From Urophycis tenuis (taxonomy: Eukaryota > Chordata > Actinopteri > Gadiformes > Phycidae): 64,000 nucleotides of DNA. Below are positions 1 to 22,870 of this stretch, in pieces (the first letter of the stretch is position 1; each line of letters starts with the position of its first letter). Below the pieces are notes generated by a model, which made no database searches, was not told the DNA's origin, and was given only the letters and a program-made list of their open reading frames with translations. A program made the position numbers and the translations under genes. The DNA is taken from assembly GCA_036785325.1 (NCBI GenBank), contig JAXIVH010000005.1, positions 17,602,425-17,666,424 of the forward strand, written 5' to 3'.

Positions 1-131
1 CCCCAGACGCACACACTTATATATATGATTACCAAACAATTGTAATTGTCAAAAGTTATCTTAATTGTCAAAAATGCATCTATTTCTGCACGACACTTTC
101 ACACTTATATTTCTGTGGAACTGCACAACAG

Positions 132-11065
<10,934 letters not shown>

Positions 11066-11815
11066 TTGGGAGGAGTGGGGGATGGGGGGGGGGGGGGGGG
11101 GGGGGGTCGGGGCTTGTATTACTGACAGACCTTTTTTGGCTCATCATGTTTGGACGATCCCCAGCTCTGCTCTGGTACTTCTGGGCATGGACTAAACAGA
11201 CACATGAACTCTGGAAGGGATTGGTCCAAGCCGGCTGGAAGCTCTGTCCCTGATTGGCCGGATCATTGACTCACTTTTAAACTGAAGATAAACAAGCACT
11301 TTGGCGTGATGTTTCCGTTTTTTTTTTTCCCCCTCTGGGTGAAGTTCTGGCCTCCTGGTCTCAATACAGTCACAGAGAAGGAGAGACTCAGCAGATGCTT
11401 TCTGGTGTATGTCGTGTTTTTAGAATGCCTTTTTCTTCTGGCGGACGCGTGTTAAGTTTTTTTGGGGGGGAGGGTTCAGTCAGTTCACTTCCGGTCTGCA
11501 GCAGTTAACTTCTTGTCTTCAGAGAAGCAGCGTGCTTGGAGCCCTGGGCCTGGACACCAGTGTTGGAACTGGGTGCTGGAGAGGTGGTCTGTGGGTTGGG
11601 GATGGGAGAGGATCTGGGAGGAGAGGTGGAAGTTGGAGAAAGATGGAGACGGAGGGAGAGAGAGGTGGGTTGCTAATAGGAGGCACCAGCCAGACAACAA
11701 GCCGCACGGAGAGAAATGCCATTCAACACGTTTCCAGCAAAATGTCCAGTAGGTTGTCGACAAGTTTTTTGTAGATCAGATTGTATTCTTTGTAAGCGTG
11801 GGAAAAGTTAACCTG

Positions 11816-11821
11816 AATAAA
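11816..11821 (+). terminator. cul4a: cul4a polyadenylation signal
   Basis: Canonical AATAAA about 750 nt after the stop codon, the first one seen downstream on this strand. Confidence 0.65.
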
Positions 11822-13382
11822 TGGTTATTTAATGAATGAATGAATGGTGCTGATCTGTGACCCTTCAGTAGTTAGAAGTAGGTGGCAGGTAGAGTTTAGG
11901 TTTAACCTAACGTTGTCTGTCACTTTGTGGGAAGGAACAGGACATTGTAGGATTCCTGCCACCATCTCCTACTTCTGATATCCTACTGATATTCATTCTT
12001 TAATATGAAGTCATTACTTAAACACACATTTTCTCAATTGGATATGACCAGCATTGCTGTGTGAAAAAGATGCACATTGTTCATCAATTGAGCCAGCTCT
12101 GTAGGCTGAAAGACGAGCCTGAAATGTGCAAGTTCACTACACAAAAGGCCTCGCCATTGAGACCACGAAACAGGACGGCCAATTCATAGGCAAGCTAACT
12201 TAAACAGAACTTGTGGCTGTAGTTTTAATTGGTTATGAGTAAACGTTTGGGATGAGTAAGTTTTGGATATGGAAGTGTCTAATCTGTTGGATATGATATG
12301 ATATGATATTTCTTTATTAATCCCCCTTAGGAGAAATTCGCAGTGACCTGGAGTACAGGGGATAGATTAGTGCAAAAGAGCCTGACTATAATAGACAATA
12401 AATAGATCTACCTAAGACAAGATTAGGTCAAATAAGTTAAATTAAATGTGAGCTCGTAAAGTCCGGTCGGTGAAAAGTGAGAACCTGTATGCATACAGGA
12501 TAGACCCATTCCTTAATTGTCATAAAATCCATCAAAAGAAGCATCTTAAGAAGGTATAGGTGTGACAGCAGCACAAGCAGTGTGTGGATGGTGGTTTTGT
12601 ACATGTCACAGTGGAGATTACAGATTGTATGTAGCCTGCTGTACGCAACAGAAAAATAACTGCAAACATCTCAAATTGCCCAAAGAAGTACAATTTATGT
12701 GCTCAAAACCATAGGAATGAACACGCTGCCGCCATGAAGTTAGTGTTTGAAACCAATTCTATGTGTTTTTGAACGTTCTATGTTGGCCGACACTCTGAAG
12801 CAGAATGTCTCGAGGAGACTAGAGTTCTCGGACAGCTGCACGCGCCCTCTGTGTCACCGCCTCGTGAAGCCCGCCGTACAGGTCGCTGCGCGTGGTCAGG
12901 TCACATGATCGGGTTTGCCGCGGGGGGTCGACTCCTCTGGTGAAGATCAGCCGTGTTTCTGTAGAAGTGCGCACTTGATGACGTTTTTAATAGGCATCAG
13001 AACTTTCTCACATGAGAAATGAAGGTCTATATCAGGCGCCCATCGGGCACACCGTGAAAACACATGACAATGTACAACAAAAATGTATTAGAAATGGAAT
13101 GAGTCCTGTTCTGATGTGGGTGGTTTCGACAGGTAACTGTTTTTTTTTTTTTTCTTGGAGATGTTGAGGGCACCGAGAATAAAGGAATTGCATAGGTCTT
13201 TAATGTTGTCAGTCAGTGGGCCGTTGAACAGTCGACCAGATAGGAGCTTGATAGCTTGATGAATGACTGAATGAACCCCTATATAACTTAAAAAAATAAA
13301 CTGTAGGTAGAATATCTGCAAAGCTGGCGAGTGGCGATCTTCTGTGTACCTTCCGTTGAGCGGGAGGTGTGTGGGCGGGGGC

Positions 13383-13426
13383 TCACGTGACTGCCTGCTC
13401 ACTAAACCCTGTGGTTCATCACGTGA
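13383..13426. promoter_or_regulatory. lamp1: Paired CLEAR-type E-boxes upstream of lamp1
   Basis: TCACGTGAC at 13383-13391 and TCACGTGA at 13419-13426 lie about 290-325 bp before the lamp1 ATG. The TFEB/TFE3 CLEAR consensus is GTCACGTGAC, so the first matches 9 of 10 bases. LAMP1 is an established TFEB target in mammals. The transcription start has not been determined, so placement relative to it is unknown. Confidence 0.65.
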
Positions 13427-13707
13427 TCGCATTCCGCACCAGGACTTCAACGCGCACTGACGTCTGCTGTCGCTCTCCTGCGCAACATGCCACTAACGGA
13501 GCCCCGTAATACCTAATGGACGAATATAAAATCTATACATACGGGGAAACCACCACATAATCAGCGACACTTGTCTCAAAGGCATAGTTCTTATTATTTG
13601 CGCTGCTGGACGCGTTGTGCGTGGATTGCGCACTGATCTGCTTGCAGCTTCGAATCGCTGCGCTATTATATCGCGTTACTCTTAATTGACATTTCTGTAT
13701 TGGAAAC

Positions 13708-14269
13708 ATGTACAAGTCCAACCTATTGGCCCAGGTCGTCGCCTGCTCGTTGATTTTAGGTGAGTTTTCAGGTTTTATACTCAAAACAAACTGACGACGC
13801 CATTCATTCTATGCTTATGCCATTGGGTGTAGGCTACATTGGTGTATGTATGTAGGCTACATCGCGTTGTGGTGTTGTTAAATTATAATAATCCTCCACC
13901 CGATTATCATGATTCATTTCTCAACTAGAGTTGCGGTAATGCACTGCCTGTCTCTGTCAGTTGATGGCCATATAGCGTTGCTGCGCTCAGATGACGTCAT
14001 AAGTAGAACTTTCTGGAGGGGCGTTGATCTGTATTGATCTGTCTTGTACCTGTAATATGCTCGTTTTCATTGTGGTCCATGGACCATTATATTATGGAGA
14101 GCAGTCGTATTATTTTTATCATGTCGTCATGGCACGGCGCGTGCGCAGAGCGACACGGCCGCTCTATGAGCAATGTAAGCGCCCTTCACGTGACGCCAGG
14201 GCTTTTGTACTGAGACTGGATGAGAAGTTAGGGTTCAAACCATAGGGTTCAAACCCCCCATTCATTCTC

Positions 14270-14310
<41 letters not shown>

Positions 14311-15240
14311 GTTGTGGTGTATGTTTACAGGATGAACATGTGTGTCAGGTTTCAGTCAGGACAGGGGAGGGCTTCGTAGTCTCAATGTAATGACAGTAGG
14401 TCAACACAGTTGCTATCCAGGACACTCCACTCTGCTTTATGTAAATAACCACAGGATGATGACCGGCAAGGTTCACACCTAGTGACAACATACAGCTCAA
14501 AGGAACACCAGGACATGACTTTTCAACTAGTAGTCATTAATTTAGCAGATGCTTTTATCCAAATCACTTACAGTTATTTCAGATACGTGTGGGAGCTGGA
14601 AGGGTTAGGTGGGATGACTACAGGTGGACGGTGGACAATGGGGATCGAACACACAAACCTCAGGGAGTCGAAAGTGCTGCTCGATCCAACCTCACAACCT
14701 TATGCTGTTCATTGTCACAACACTGACACAGTATGTTGTTCGTTACATGAATAAAAAGTGTATAAAGTAGTAATAGTATTCAAAGTAAAGTATATTTGGT
14801 GCAAGCCAACATCTTAATTCAATGTTTTCTAACCACAAGATAGCAACACTAGATCAAACACTAGATAAAACAACACACATTTTTGTAATAATTTATATCA
14901 GCAAAACATATGGTACAATCAACTGAGACAATACAACAATATAAACATTCAAAAAAATCAAAAATGTTTTTTGTTTTATGTTTTTGTGATTTGTTGAATT
15001 AAAGAAATGATGAAGTGAGATGTTTTTTTTCTCCATTTTCTATGAATAATCTTCTGAGTTTAGGTGTGGTTGGGGCCGTGATGTTGGAGGTGAGAGAGGG
15101 AAACTCCACCTGCATCAAGGCCAATCTCTCCGCCACGCTCTCCATTACCTACAACACAAGCAACGCCTCGGTGAGGAGTAGTCCCTCACCCACAGATACA
15201 TCCTATTTATACTGTTAGATACTGTTAGCAGGTGTTACCC

Positions 15241-15336
<96 letters not shown>

Positions 15337-18300
15337 TCAGACTACAGTACAGGTCGATCTCCCAGACTCCACTACGGTGGATGCGGGCAGCAGTTCCTGT
15401 GGCGGTGGTGGCCGCCAGGTGTTGCTGGTGGGTGTGTTTGGGCCAGGCCACTCCATCGGCCTCTTCTTCTCCACCAATGGGAGCCTGTACAGCGTGGACA
15501 TGCTGAGCCTACAGTACAACCTGAGTGACAGCTCCCTGTTCCCACTTGCCAACAGCTCAGGTCAGAAACACTTCCCCAACATTATATCTGACAACATTTT
15601 GAATATTGAATGTGTAACATTTCAACTAGCGAAGTGATTAAATATAATACATCACCCTAGAATTAACATTATGTATAACATTGTATTAATAACATATCAA
15701 TACCTCACTATTGGTTAGTTCACACATTGTAACCGTTTAATCCAGTGTTTAACAACTTAAGTAAGCTGATGTCTTGTTGGTCCGTTAGACGTTGTCACGG
15801 TGATGACCAGCTCTGTGGGGATGTGGGCGTGGCTCAACACCACCTACCGCTGTGTAAGCCCCACCTCCATCCCAGTGGGAGGGGCAGTGGTGACCTTCTC
15901 TGGGGTCAGGATGGAGGCATACATGGCCCAGCAAGACCTGAGCCCCGTCGGTAACACTGCTTCTGTGTTCATGTGTTCATGTTGTCTGTGTTACTATGAA
16001 AAAGCAAGACCTGAGCCCCGTCGGTAACACTGCTTCTGTGTTCATGTGTTCATGTTGTCTGTGTTACTATGAAAAAGCAAGACCTGAGCCCCGTCGGTAA
16101 CACTGCTTCTGTGTTCATGTGTTCATGTTGTCTGTGTTACTATGAAAAAGCAAGACCTGAGCCCCGTCGGTAACACTGCTTCTGTGTTCATGTGTTCATG
16201 TTGTCTGTGTTACTATGAAAAAAGAGGAGTTTATTTTTTCATGTGTTCATGTGTTCCCCTGCTGTGCTAACATGTATTAATGAATTCAGGGGTTCATGAA
16301 TGAATGTTAATATATTCATCCCAGGGTTATATTTCAAAGCAGGGACCTGTTTGCTAGATGAGTCTTATTTCTGAACAGTTTCATGTGTTTATAATATAAG
16401 GGCGTTTAGCAGACACTTTTGTCCAAAGCGACTTACAATCAGTACATTTGTGGGGTTCGACATGTGGACAGTTGGAGGAGGGGGGATGAAGGGGATTGAA
16501 CCGCTGACCCTACGGTTAGTGGACGACCCGCTCTGTCCACCCGCTCTACCTGCTGAGCTACTGCCACCCCATATTATATATGCCATTTGGTTGACACTTT
16601 TACCCAAAGTGTCTTACAATACCGTACAATATTCCCAGCGTGGGTGGCCTCAGTATGCATGTAACCCCTAACCCTGCCTGTATTAAAGCTCTGTCAGTTG
16701 AGCTATACAACCTGTATTAAAGCTCTGTCAGTTGAGCTATACAACCTGTATTAAAGCTCTGTCAGTTGAGCTATACAACCTGTATTAAAGCTGTTTCAGT
16801 TGAGCTATACAACCTGTATTAAAGCTCTGTCAGTTGAGCTATACAACCTGTATTAAAGCTCTGTCAGTTGAGCTATACAACCTGTATTAAAGCTCTGTCA
16901 GTTGAGCTATACAACCTGTATTAAAGCTCTGTCAGTTGAGCTATACAACCTGTATTAAAGCTCTGTCAGTTGAGCTATACAACCTGTATTAAAGCTCTGT
17001 CAGTTGAGTTATACAACCTGTATTAAAGCTGTTTCAGTTGAGCTATACAGGCCCATGTGTTTGGATGTCACTAGTGTGTGTGTGTGTTACTCAGTCAGTC
17101 TTGTGAGGCGTTCTGGACAGATATCATGCCACACTAGCCTAATGTAACCTCATCCTGTCTGCCAGAGAGCGTCTGTGCGGCCGACCTGGTCAGTACCACC
17201 CCAGCGCCGGCACCAGCGCCCACGACAGCGGTGCCAGCACCCACCCCCCAGGGCTCCCCCGAGCAGGGAAACTACTTTGTTACCACGGACAACGGCACGG
17301 TGTGCCTGATGGCCAGGATGGGACTGCAGCTCAACGTCTCCTACACCTCTCGGTCTCAGAACAAGGTGAGCCTGAGACCTGGGTTATAGGATTCAAGGAT
17401 TCAAAGGTTTTATTGTCATGTGTGCAGTAAAGAAACGCGTTTCCCTGGACAATGAAATGCTTACTTTGCTGCCCACACTGGATACCATATATAAATAATG
17501 TATAAAATAGAATATAAATAGAAACTGTACAAATAGAAATAAAAATAAGAAAATATACATAAAATAAAAATAAAAATAAAGAAAAATAAAATAGAAATAT
17601 AAAATTTAGAAGATGTGAATTAAATGAAATGGTGAAATGAAATTGTAAATGTGCATTGTGCATCAGCAGCTTTAAACATCAACTGTAAACATTATACTGC
17701 ATTGTATTTAGTACTTACCTGGAGTACTCGCTTGTAGCATTTCTCTGGAATTCTTAACTGTAGCTTTCACCCGTCGCATTTGCCCTATGCTCTTACCTGT
17801 GCCGTTTACCTGATGTTCTCACCTTTAGCACTTACCTTGTACCTTGTACCTCACGTTCTTACCTGTAGCATTCACCTGATATTCTTACCTGTAGCACTTG
17901 CCTGTAGCGTTTACCTGGATTTCTTACCTGTGGATTTCACCTGTAGCATTTACCTGAGCTACTCATCTGTAGTGTTGATCTGTGGCCTGATGAATACAAG
18001 GTTCTGCGTACAGAGAAATGCCCTCTGAAACATGCGTATCCATTTCCATGCAGAAATACAGATGCATTAAAAAACCTTCTATGTGGTTGTGCTGGAAGTC
18101 AGTGTGATACGGTGACATGAGTGAGAGGCAGAGAGAGATAGTGCAGGTTATAAGACAGGTTATAAGCCTAAAACCCCTCTCAAACAAGCAGTCTTCACTG
18201 CAATGCTGAAGAACATGTCCTGGCTGGAAGCTGGACAGGGAGGTCCACTCAGTCCTCCAGTTTTATGGCGGCTGGTATCCACAAGTGTTGCACTACCGCC

Positions 18301-21300
18301 ATCTGCTGGACAGTCCCTGGCCCCATCTATTCCGCCATTGCTATTCAATGTAAAAGGGCATGAGACTGCAATTTTCCAGAACGAAGCTGCATGCGTGAAT
18401 AGGGAAAATCACTGGCGGTGGCTGAAAGGTTAACCTTGTAATTTTCACACACAAGTAATTTACCGGGAACTAAGTGTGAATGGGCCTTGACTATCTAATC
18501 TCCCTATGAAGGAAGGAGTCTCTGTGTGTATATGTGATGTTAGTTATGAAATAGTTACATTTAGAGAAGAAAGACACTGGGAATAAAAGACAGGTTGGGT
18601 GTATGTCCACCGGCTTTATCCACCTGATTCCTGATACATGTACTTTCCTGTACACTACAGTTAAACAGACCTACATTTCTTTTACCATCCCTGTTGAATA
18701 ACCCTGATGAATAAAACAAACACTGATGATTCTGAATGATCTGTTTGTTGAGAAATCCAGGTAAATGTTCTTACCTGTAGCATTTATCATGAGTACACTT
18801 ATCTGAGGCATGTTCCTGTACTGACTTGACGCTGGGCTTATGGAGCATGTGATTTACCTGTCCTCCTGCCAGACGATCCAGGAAGTGGTTAACATCAACC
18901 CCAACCTGACGCTTTCGGCGGGCATGTGTGGACCCAACATCTCCACCCTGGTCCTCGCCCAGGAGAGAAACACCAACCTCTCCTTCACCTTCACTCTGGT
19001 AAACGCCACGTCTCCGGTGTTGTGTTTGTGCGCGTGTGCGTGTGTATGTATGGGCGTGTGCGTGGGGGGGGGGGCATTTTGAACACTTTGTCAATCAACA
19101 TGCAATTCTTTTTATAGAACACCACATCCAACAAGTACCACCTCAGTGGCCTCATGCTGGCGGCCGACTGGCCTGACATGAGCGGTAAGTTCAAGTCTTC
19201 AACTGAGCCTGATGTCTAGACACCATCCAACGTTATAGCCGCAGTGGATCGATGTGTGGTCCTCTGGATCCCCCCCCCCCCCCCCCCCCCCCCCAGACCC
19301 AGTGTCGCTGAGCAACAGCAACCTGAGCTACCTGGCCGGCTCCTGGGGCCGCTCCTACTCCTGTAACTCAGAGCTGACGCTGGTGGTGGCCGAGGCCTTC
19401 TCCATCAACACCTTCAGGCTGCAGGTGCAGCCGTTTGCGGTGACCAACAGTCAGTTCGCTACAGGTAGGCTTGTCCTCGCGTCCAAACTGCAATGGTTAG
19501 GGTTAGGGTTAGGGTTAGGGGTTAGGGGTTAGGGTTAGGGTTAGGGTTAGGGGTTAGGGGTTAGGGGTTAGGGTTAGGGTTAGGGGTTAGGGGTTAGGGT
19601 TAGGGTTAGGGGTTAGGGGTTAGGGATTAGGGTTAGGGTTAGGATTAGGTTAGGGGTTAGGGATTAGGGTTAGGGTTAGGGTTAGGTTAGGGTAAGGGTT
19701 AGGGTTAGGGTTAGGGTCAGGGTTAGGCTAGGGGTTAGGGGTTAGGGTTAGGGTTAGGGGTTAGGGTTAGGGGTTAGGGGTTAGGGTTAGGGTTGCGTAT
19801 GGCAGCATCTCTCCGCCAAAAAATCGCAAACAAAAATGACTTCTCGCACACGTGCACAACTAACACTTCTGCATGAGAAATGCTGAAGCCTGTGAGGGGA
19901 ACATCATGATTTGAGCCTGCACAGAAAGGGAATCAACACCAACGCCACCCCGTGCGTACAAATGCTGTCTTTGCTCTTGTGCTTGGAAAGTGTTGTTCCT
20001 GCTCACGCTGGTATTTTTTCTCCTTGCGCTGTGGTTTTCTGTTTGGCACTAAGTGGGCGGCACCAGCCACGGCCCTGTGTTCCTGAATGTGATTGGTAAG
20101 GATCACACCTCCTGGACCATCTCTTGGGTACCATCGAGGAAGCTCACGTTTGACCAAGAGTCTGCACAAGAGCTGAGGTCTCAGAACATGGAGACCATGC
20201 TTTGGTCTTACCTCAGTGAGCTTGAAGTGGTAACAAAAGATATTACTCATCATGTAAAAGGATCACTGCCCCAGTATCACCAGGGGCAGTGATCCATAGA
20301 TTAAACCCTGAAGATTCAAAGTACTTGAGTATATAGACTATTCATAGACCATGAAATATAAACATAAAAATGCTGATCAGGAAATAAATACTGCATCGCC
20401 TCACTGTAGCTAGTGTAACGTATTTAGCGTTTAGACATCACCACTGTCGCTGTATTTGTGTAGTTCTGTATTAGCTCTGTATCTGTATTGAAATATACTC
20501 CTAAAAACTAAATAGAGAAATGTAAAAGCTCCCTGCATGAGGAGTTCCCACTGCTATTTCTAGGAAATCAGCATAAAATCATTTCTGCGTCATCAATTCA
20601 AGCAGAAGAAATATCACAGCGAGCAGGCAAACGTACGACAGCAAAGACAGCTAGTGTGCGCACGGGGGTAAGTTGCGTGCTGCTTAACTTTAACATGTGC
20701 ACATTCAATGAGTTGTGTTCTCCTCACAGCATTCATTATTGCTCTCGTGAGCAGAGAAATACTGCATGCGAGTGCAGTAAAAGTGCTTGCAATAATGTGT
20801 GCAATATGTTCGTTGTGCGCACAGAAAGTCATTTCTGCTTGTGATTTTTGCCAGTGATGCCGTCACAGTTGCGGGAGAGTGCTGAATACTAAGCTATGGA
20901 TATTTGATAGTACATTTTTCATTACAAAAAATAATCATGTCCAAGGTTTGAAAGGTCTTGTAAAGGGCCTGTAAGTGATGTATTTGCTACTCAAAGGTCA
21001 GTTAATGAATGGCATCGGACTGAAATACTGAAATACTTTAACGATATGAAGTAAGCCATGAGGTGTATATTGGAACAATACGTAAACACTTCTGTTAACC
21101 TGTTTAGCAGCCCTATGTTATATGTAGATCAACATACCAGGATACCCAGCGGACTGTACCAACTGGTAGGCTGCTCCATCCATCATACATCTGAAATGGA
21201 TTGTAACAGCGACCCTCTAATGTTTTCATCATGCTGAAGCCTAAACGTGATCACGAGAGCATCAGGCACCATCTGTATTGTGATTGGGATGGACTGAGCT

Positions 21301-22484
21301 GCCTCAGCAGTTACCATGGCGCTGCATTCTGTGAACTTCTCCTGGAGGTTAGCTCTGGAATGACCCCGTACAGGGCTGCAGTGGCGGCTTTGTTTGGATG
21401 AGGGTTTCTCAGCAGGGTTGGCGTTCCCGGGACGAGGGGGTTAAGGGTTAAATGGGTGCGCTCTCTCTGGAATTCTGGAAGGCAAAAAAATCTGGTATCA
21501 CATTCCATGCATTGTGCTGAAAGGGCGACACAGCACAGGCCAGGATGGGATGAACATTAATCAAACAGATGACTAGCTTCTGGCTGCCACCATTAGCTTC
21601 AGTTCCATACCATCAGGAGTCAATCTAGCAATCTGATATGTGCAAATTCAGAGTATAGGTGCTTTAAAAATAATCACTTGATTTGACTATTTCTCATTGT
21701 TGTCATTTTGTTACAAATGGTTAGGTTGGCTATGAGCTTTTGATGCAGCTCCCTTTTCACATTTCTCTGCTGCAGAGAAATGTTGAAATGTCAAGTATTG
21801 ACATCTAGACCAGTAACAGACAATACATTTTGAAAGTCACATATCTTAGCTCTGTCTCCATTCAGTATGGGGGGGGGGGGGGTTGTAGTTGTGGGAGGGA
21901 ATCTGATGGAAAAATGGACCCCTGGTTTATATAATGGCAATGAACAACTTTATGGTCCTATCCAAAACTAGTGTATTACAAGGCGTTCCATTTTTCATCC
22001 TTGTGTAAGTGTACCTTAACAATGAACTTGACGTGATTTGTGTTAATTGAAGTAATATGCAATTTTTATACTGAAACACTTAAAGGTGTGGACAAGAATG
22101 AAAGAGGCTGAGACCAGGCTTCACCCATTAATAGTCATGGAATCCCGATGACGGCTTGGGAATTGACTGATCACATTTTCAGTGTGCAATGTAGACTGTT
22201 ACGGTCCAGCCTATCCAAAAGTGATCATCCTGAGGGTGTGGAGAAGCGCTCTGAGCTCTACTCAGAGTTGTCCTGTACCTTTAAAGATAGACCTGCTATT
22301 TGTAAGGGCCCTTGATGTTTGGCGGTCTGTGTGTTGGGTGACAGCGGAGGAGTGCCAGGTGGACCAGGACCAGATGTTGATCCCCATCGTGGTGGGAGCC
22401 GCCCTGGCCGGGCTGGTGCTGGTTGTCCTCATCGCCTACCTGATCGGCAGGAAGAGGAGCAACGCTGGATACCAAACCATTTGA
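13708..22484 (+). CDS. lamp1: Lysosome-associated membrane glycoprotein 1
   Basis: Major type I glycoprotein of the lysosomal limiting membrane. Nine coding exons: 13708-13759, 15064-15170, 15341-15560, 15789-15950, 17166-17365, 18873-18998, 19118-19184, 19297-19464, 22345-22484. They give 413 residues (human about 417). The first exon encodes a signal peptide, MYKSNLLAQVVACSLIL. Two luminal domains follow, separated by a Pro/Ala/Thr hinge (PAPAPAPTTAVPAP). There are exactly eight luminal cysteines, four per domain, as expected for the LAMP fold, and about 15 N-glycosylation sequons (for example NST, NTT, NVS, NIS). One membrane span at about 379-402 is followed by the tail RKRSNAGYQTI, whose GYQTI is the classical AP-dependent lysosomal sorting signal. 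All introns are GT-AG and in phase. Synteny with cul4a and the hinge favour LAMP1 over LAMP2. Confidence 0.96.
14186..14194. promoter_or_regulatory. lamp1: Intronic CLEAR-type E-box in lamp1 intron 1
   Basis: TCACGTGAC lies about 430 bp after the first coding exon, a third copy of the palindromic E-box core seen twice in the upstream region. Confidence 0.45.
14273..14308. repeat. (CA)n microsatellite
   Basis: About 18 CA dinucleotides in lamp1 intron 1. Confidence 0.95.
14535..14700 (-). mobile_element. tRNA-derived SINE, degraded
   Basis: Read on the minus strand, a B-box-like GTTCGATCCCC is followed by the tail TGGATAAAAGCATCTGCTAA. The A-box region is not clear. Same tail type as the SINEs at 16390-17049. 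Confidence 0.5.
15239..15337 (+). repeat. (CT)n microsatellite acting as polypyrimidine tract
   Basis: A run of about 45 CT dinucleotides fills more than half of the 170-nt lamp1 intron 2 and ends directly at the exon 3 acceptor (CCCTCTCAG to 15340). It must serve as the polypyrimidine tract. Confidence 0.93.
15932..16223 (+). repeat. 73-bp minisatellite copying the lamp1 exon 4 donor
   Basis: Four tandem 73-bp units start at 15932, 16005, 16078 and 16151. The first is the real exon end. Each carries the last 19 exon nt (encoding ...DLSPV) and the donor GTCG|GTAACA, plus 54 nt of intron. Confidence 0.95.
16390..16572 (-). mobile_element. tRNA-derived SINE in lamp1 intron
   Basis: On the minus strand the copy starts with a tRNA-like head containing TAGCTCAGCAGGTAGAGC (A box) and GGTTCAATCCC (B box). 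It ends in the teleost tail TCGCTTTGGACAAAAGTGTC. The internal pol III promoter looks largely intact. Confidence 0.8.
16575..17049 (-). mobile_element. SINE whose A-box head is amplified into a 34-bp minisatellite
   Basis: A second, more diverged SINE occupies about 16575-16710 on the minus strand, with tail CACTTTGGGTAAAAGTGTC. Its 5' head is repeated about 11 times from 16676 to 17049 as a 34-bp unit. On the minus strand each unit reads TAGCTCAACTGACAGAGC, a tRNA A-box-like motif. Confidence 0.7.
17396..17450. repeat. Possible non-LTR retrotransposon 3' end fragment
   Basis: GGTTTTATTGTCATGTGTGC followed by a degenerate ACAATGAAATGC resembles 3' ends of teleost LINEs. No reverse transcriptase sequence is adjacent. 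The following 200 bp are A-rich simple sequence. Confidence 0.35.
19497..19793 (+). repeat. Interstitial telomere-like repeat array
   Basis: About 300 bp of TTAGGG units interspersed with TTAGGGG and occasional TTAGGAT/TTAGGTT variants, starting 30 bp after the lamp1 exon 8 donor. The G-rich strand is the transcribed-sense strand. Confidence 0.96.
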
Positions 22485-22539
22485 TAGACCCCGCCCACCT
22501 CGCTGCTGACAGACCAACGTCTCACCTGCTAGACCACTC

Positions 22540-22870
22540 CCACCTCTCACCTGCCAGACCGTGCCCATCAATGACCTGACAGACCACACCCACCTCTCAC
22601 CGCCCAAACCACACCCACCTCTCATGCCGCCCAGACCACACCCACCTCTCACCGCCCAAACCACACCCACCTCTCACTGCCCAGACCACACCCACCTCTC
22701 ACCGCCCAGACCACACCCACCTCTCACTGCCCAGAACACACCCATCTCTCAGCAGATAGACCACCACTCCCTCTCACCGGACAGACCACACCCACCTCTC
22801 TCACCGCCCAGACCACACCCACCTCTCACTGGACAGACCAAGCCCCCCTCACCTGCTAGAGTACGCCCAC
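22540..22870 (+). repeat. 25-bp minisatellite in lamp1 3' UTR
   Basis: About a dozen variably degenerate units around CAGACCACACCCACCTCTCA begin 55 bp after the stop codon. Confidence 0.9.

Larger units (their letters stand above)
11066..13707. other. cul4a 3' UTR, intergenic DNA and lamp1 promoter
   Basis: The cul4a 3' UTR starts at 11066 with a run of about 20 G at 11087-11106 and probably ends shortly after AATAAA at 11816-11821. From there to about 12800 I see no gene. About 12285-12350 holds a short piece resembling a LINE 3' end (TTTCTTTATTAATCCC). From about 12800 to 13700 the DNA is richer in CpG and E-boxes and is the probable lamp1 promoter. Confidence 0.6.

Noticed and set aside
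16540..16572. Functional tRNA gene
   Set aside because: A and B boxes are present on the minus strand, but the sequence continues into a SINE tail and lacks a complete cloverleaf.
20053..20292. 79-codon open frame in lamp1 intron 8 as an alternative tail exon
   Set aside because: No cysteine, membrane span or GYxx-phi tail as LAMP tail exons need; no good acceptor at its start.
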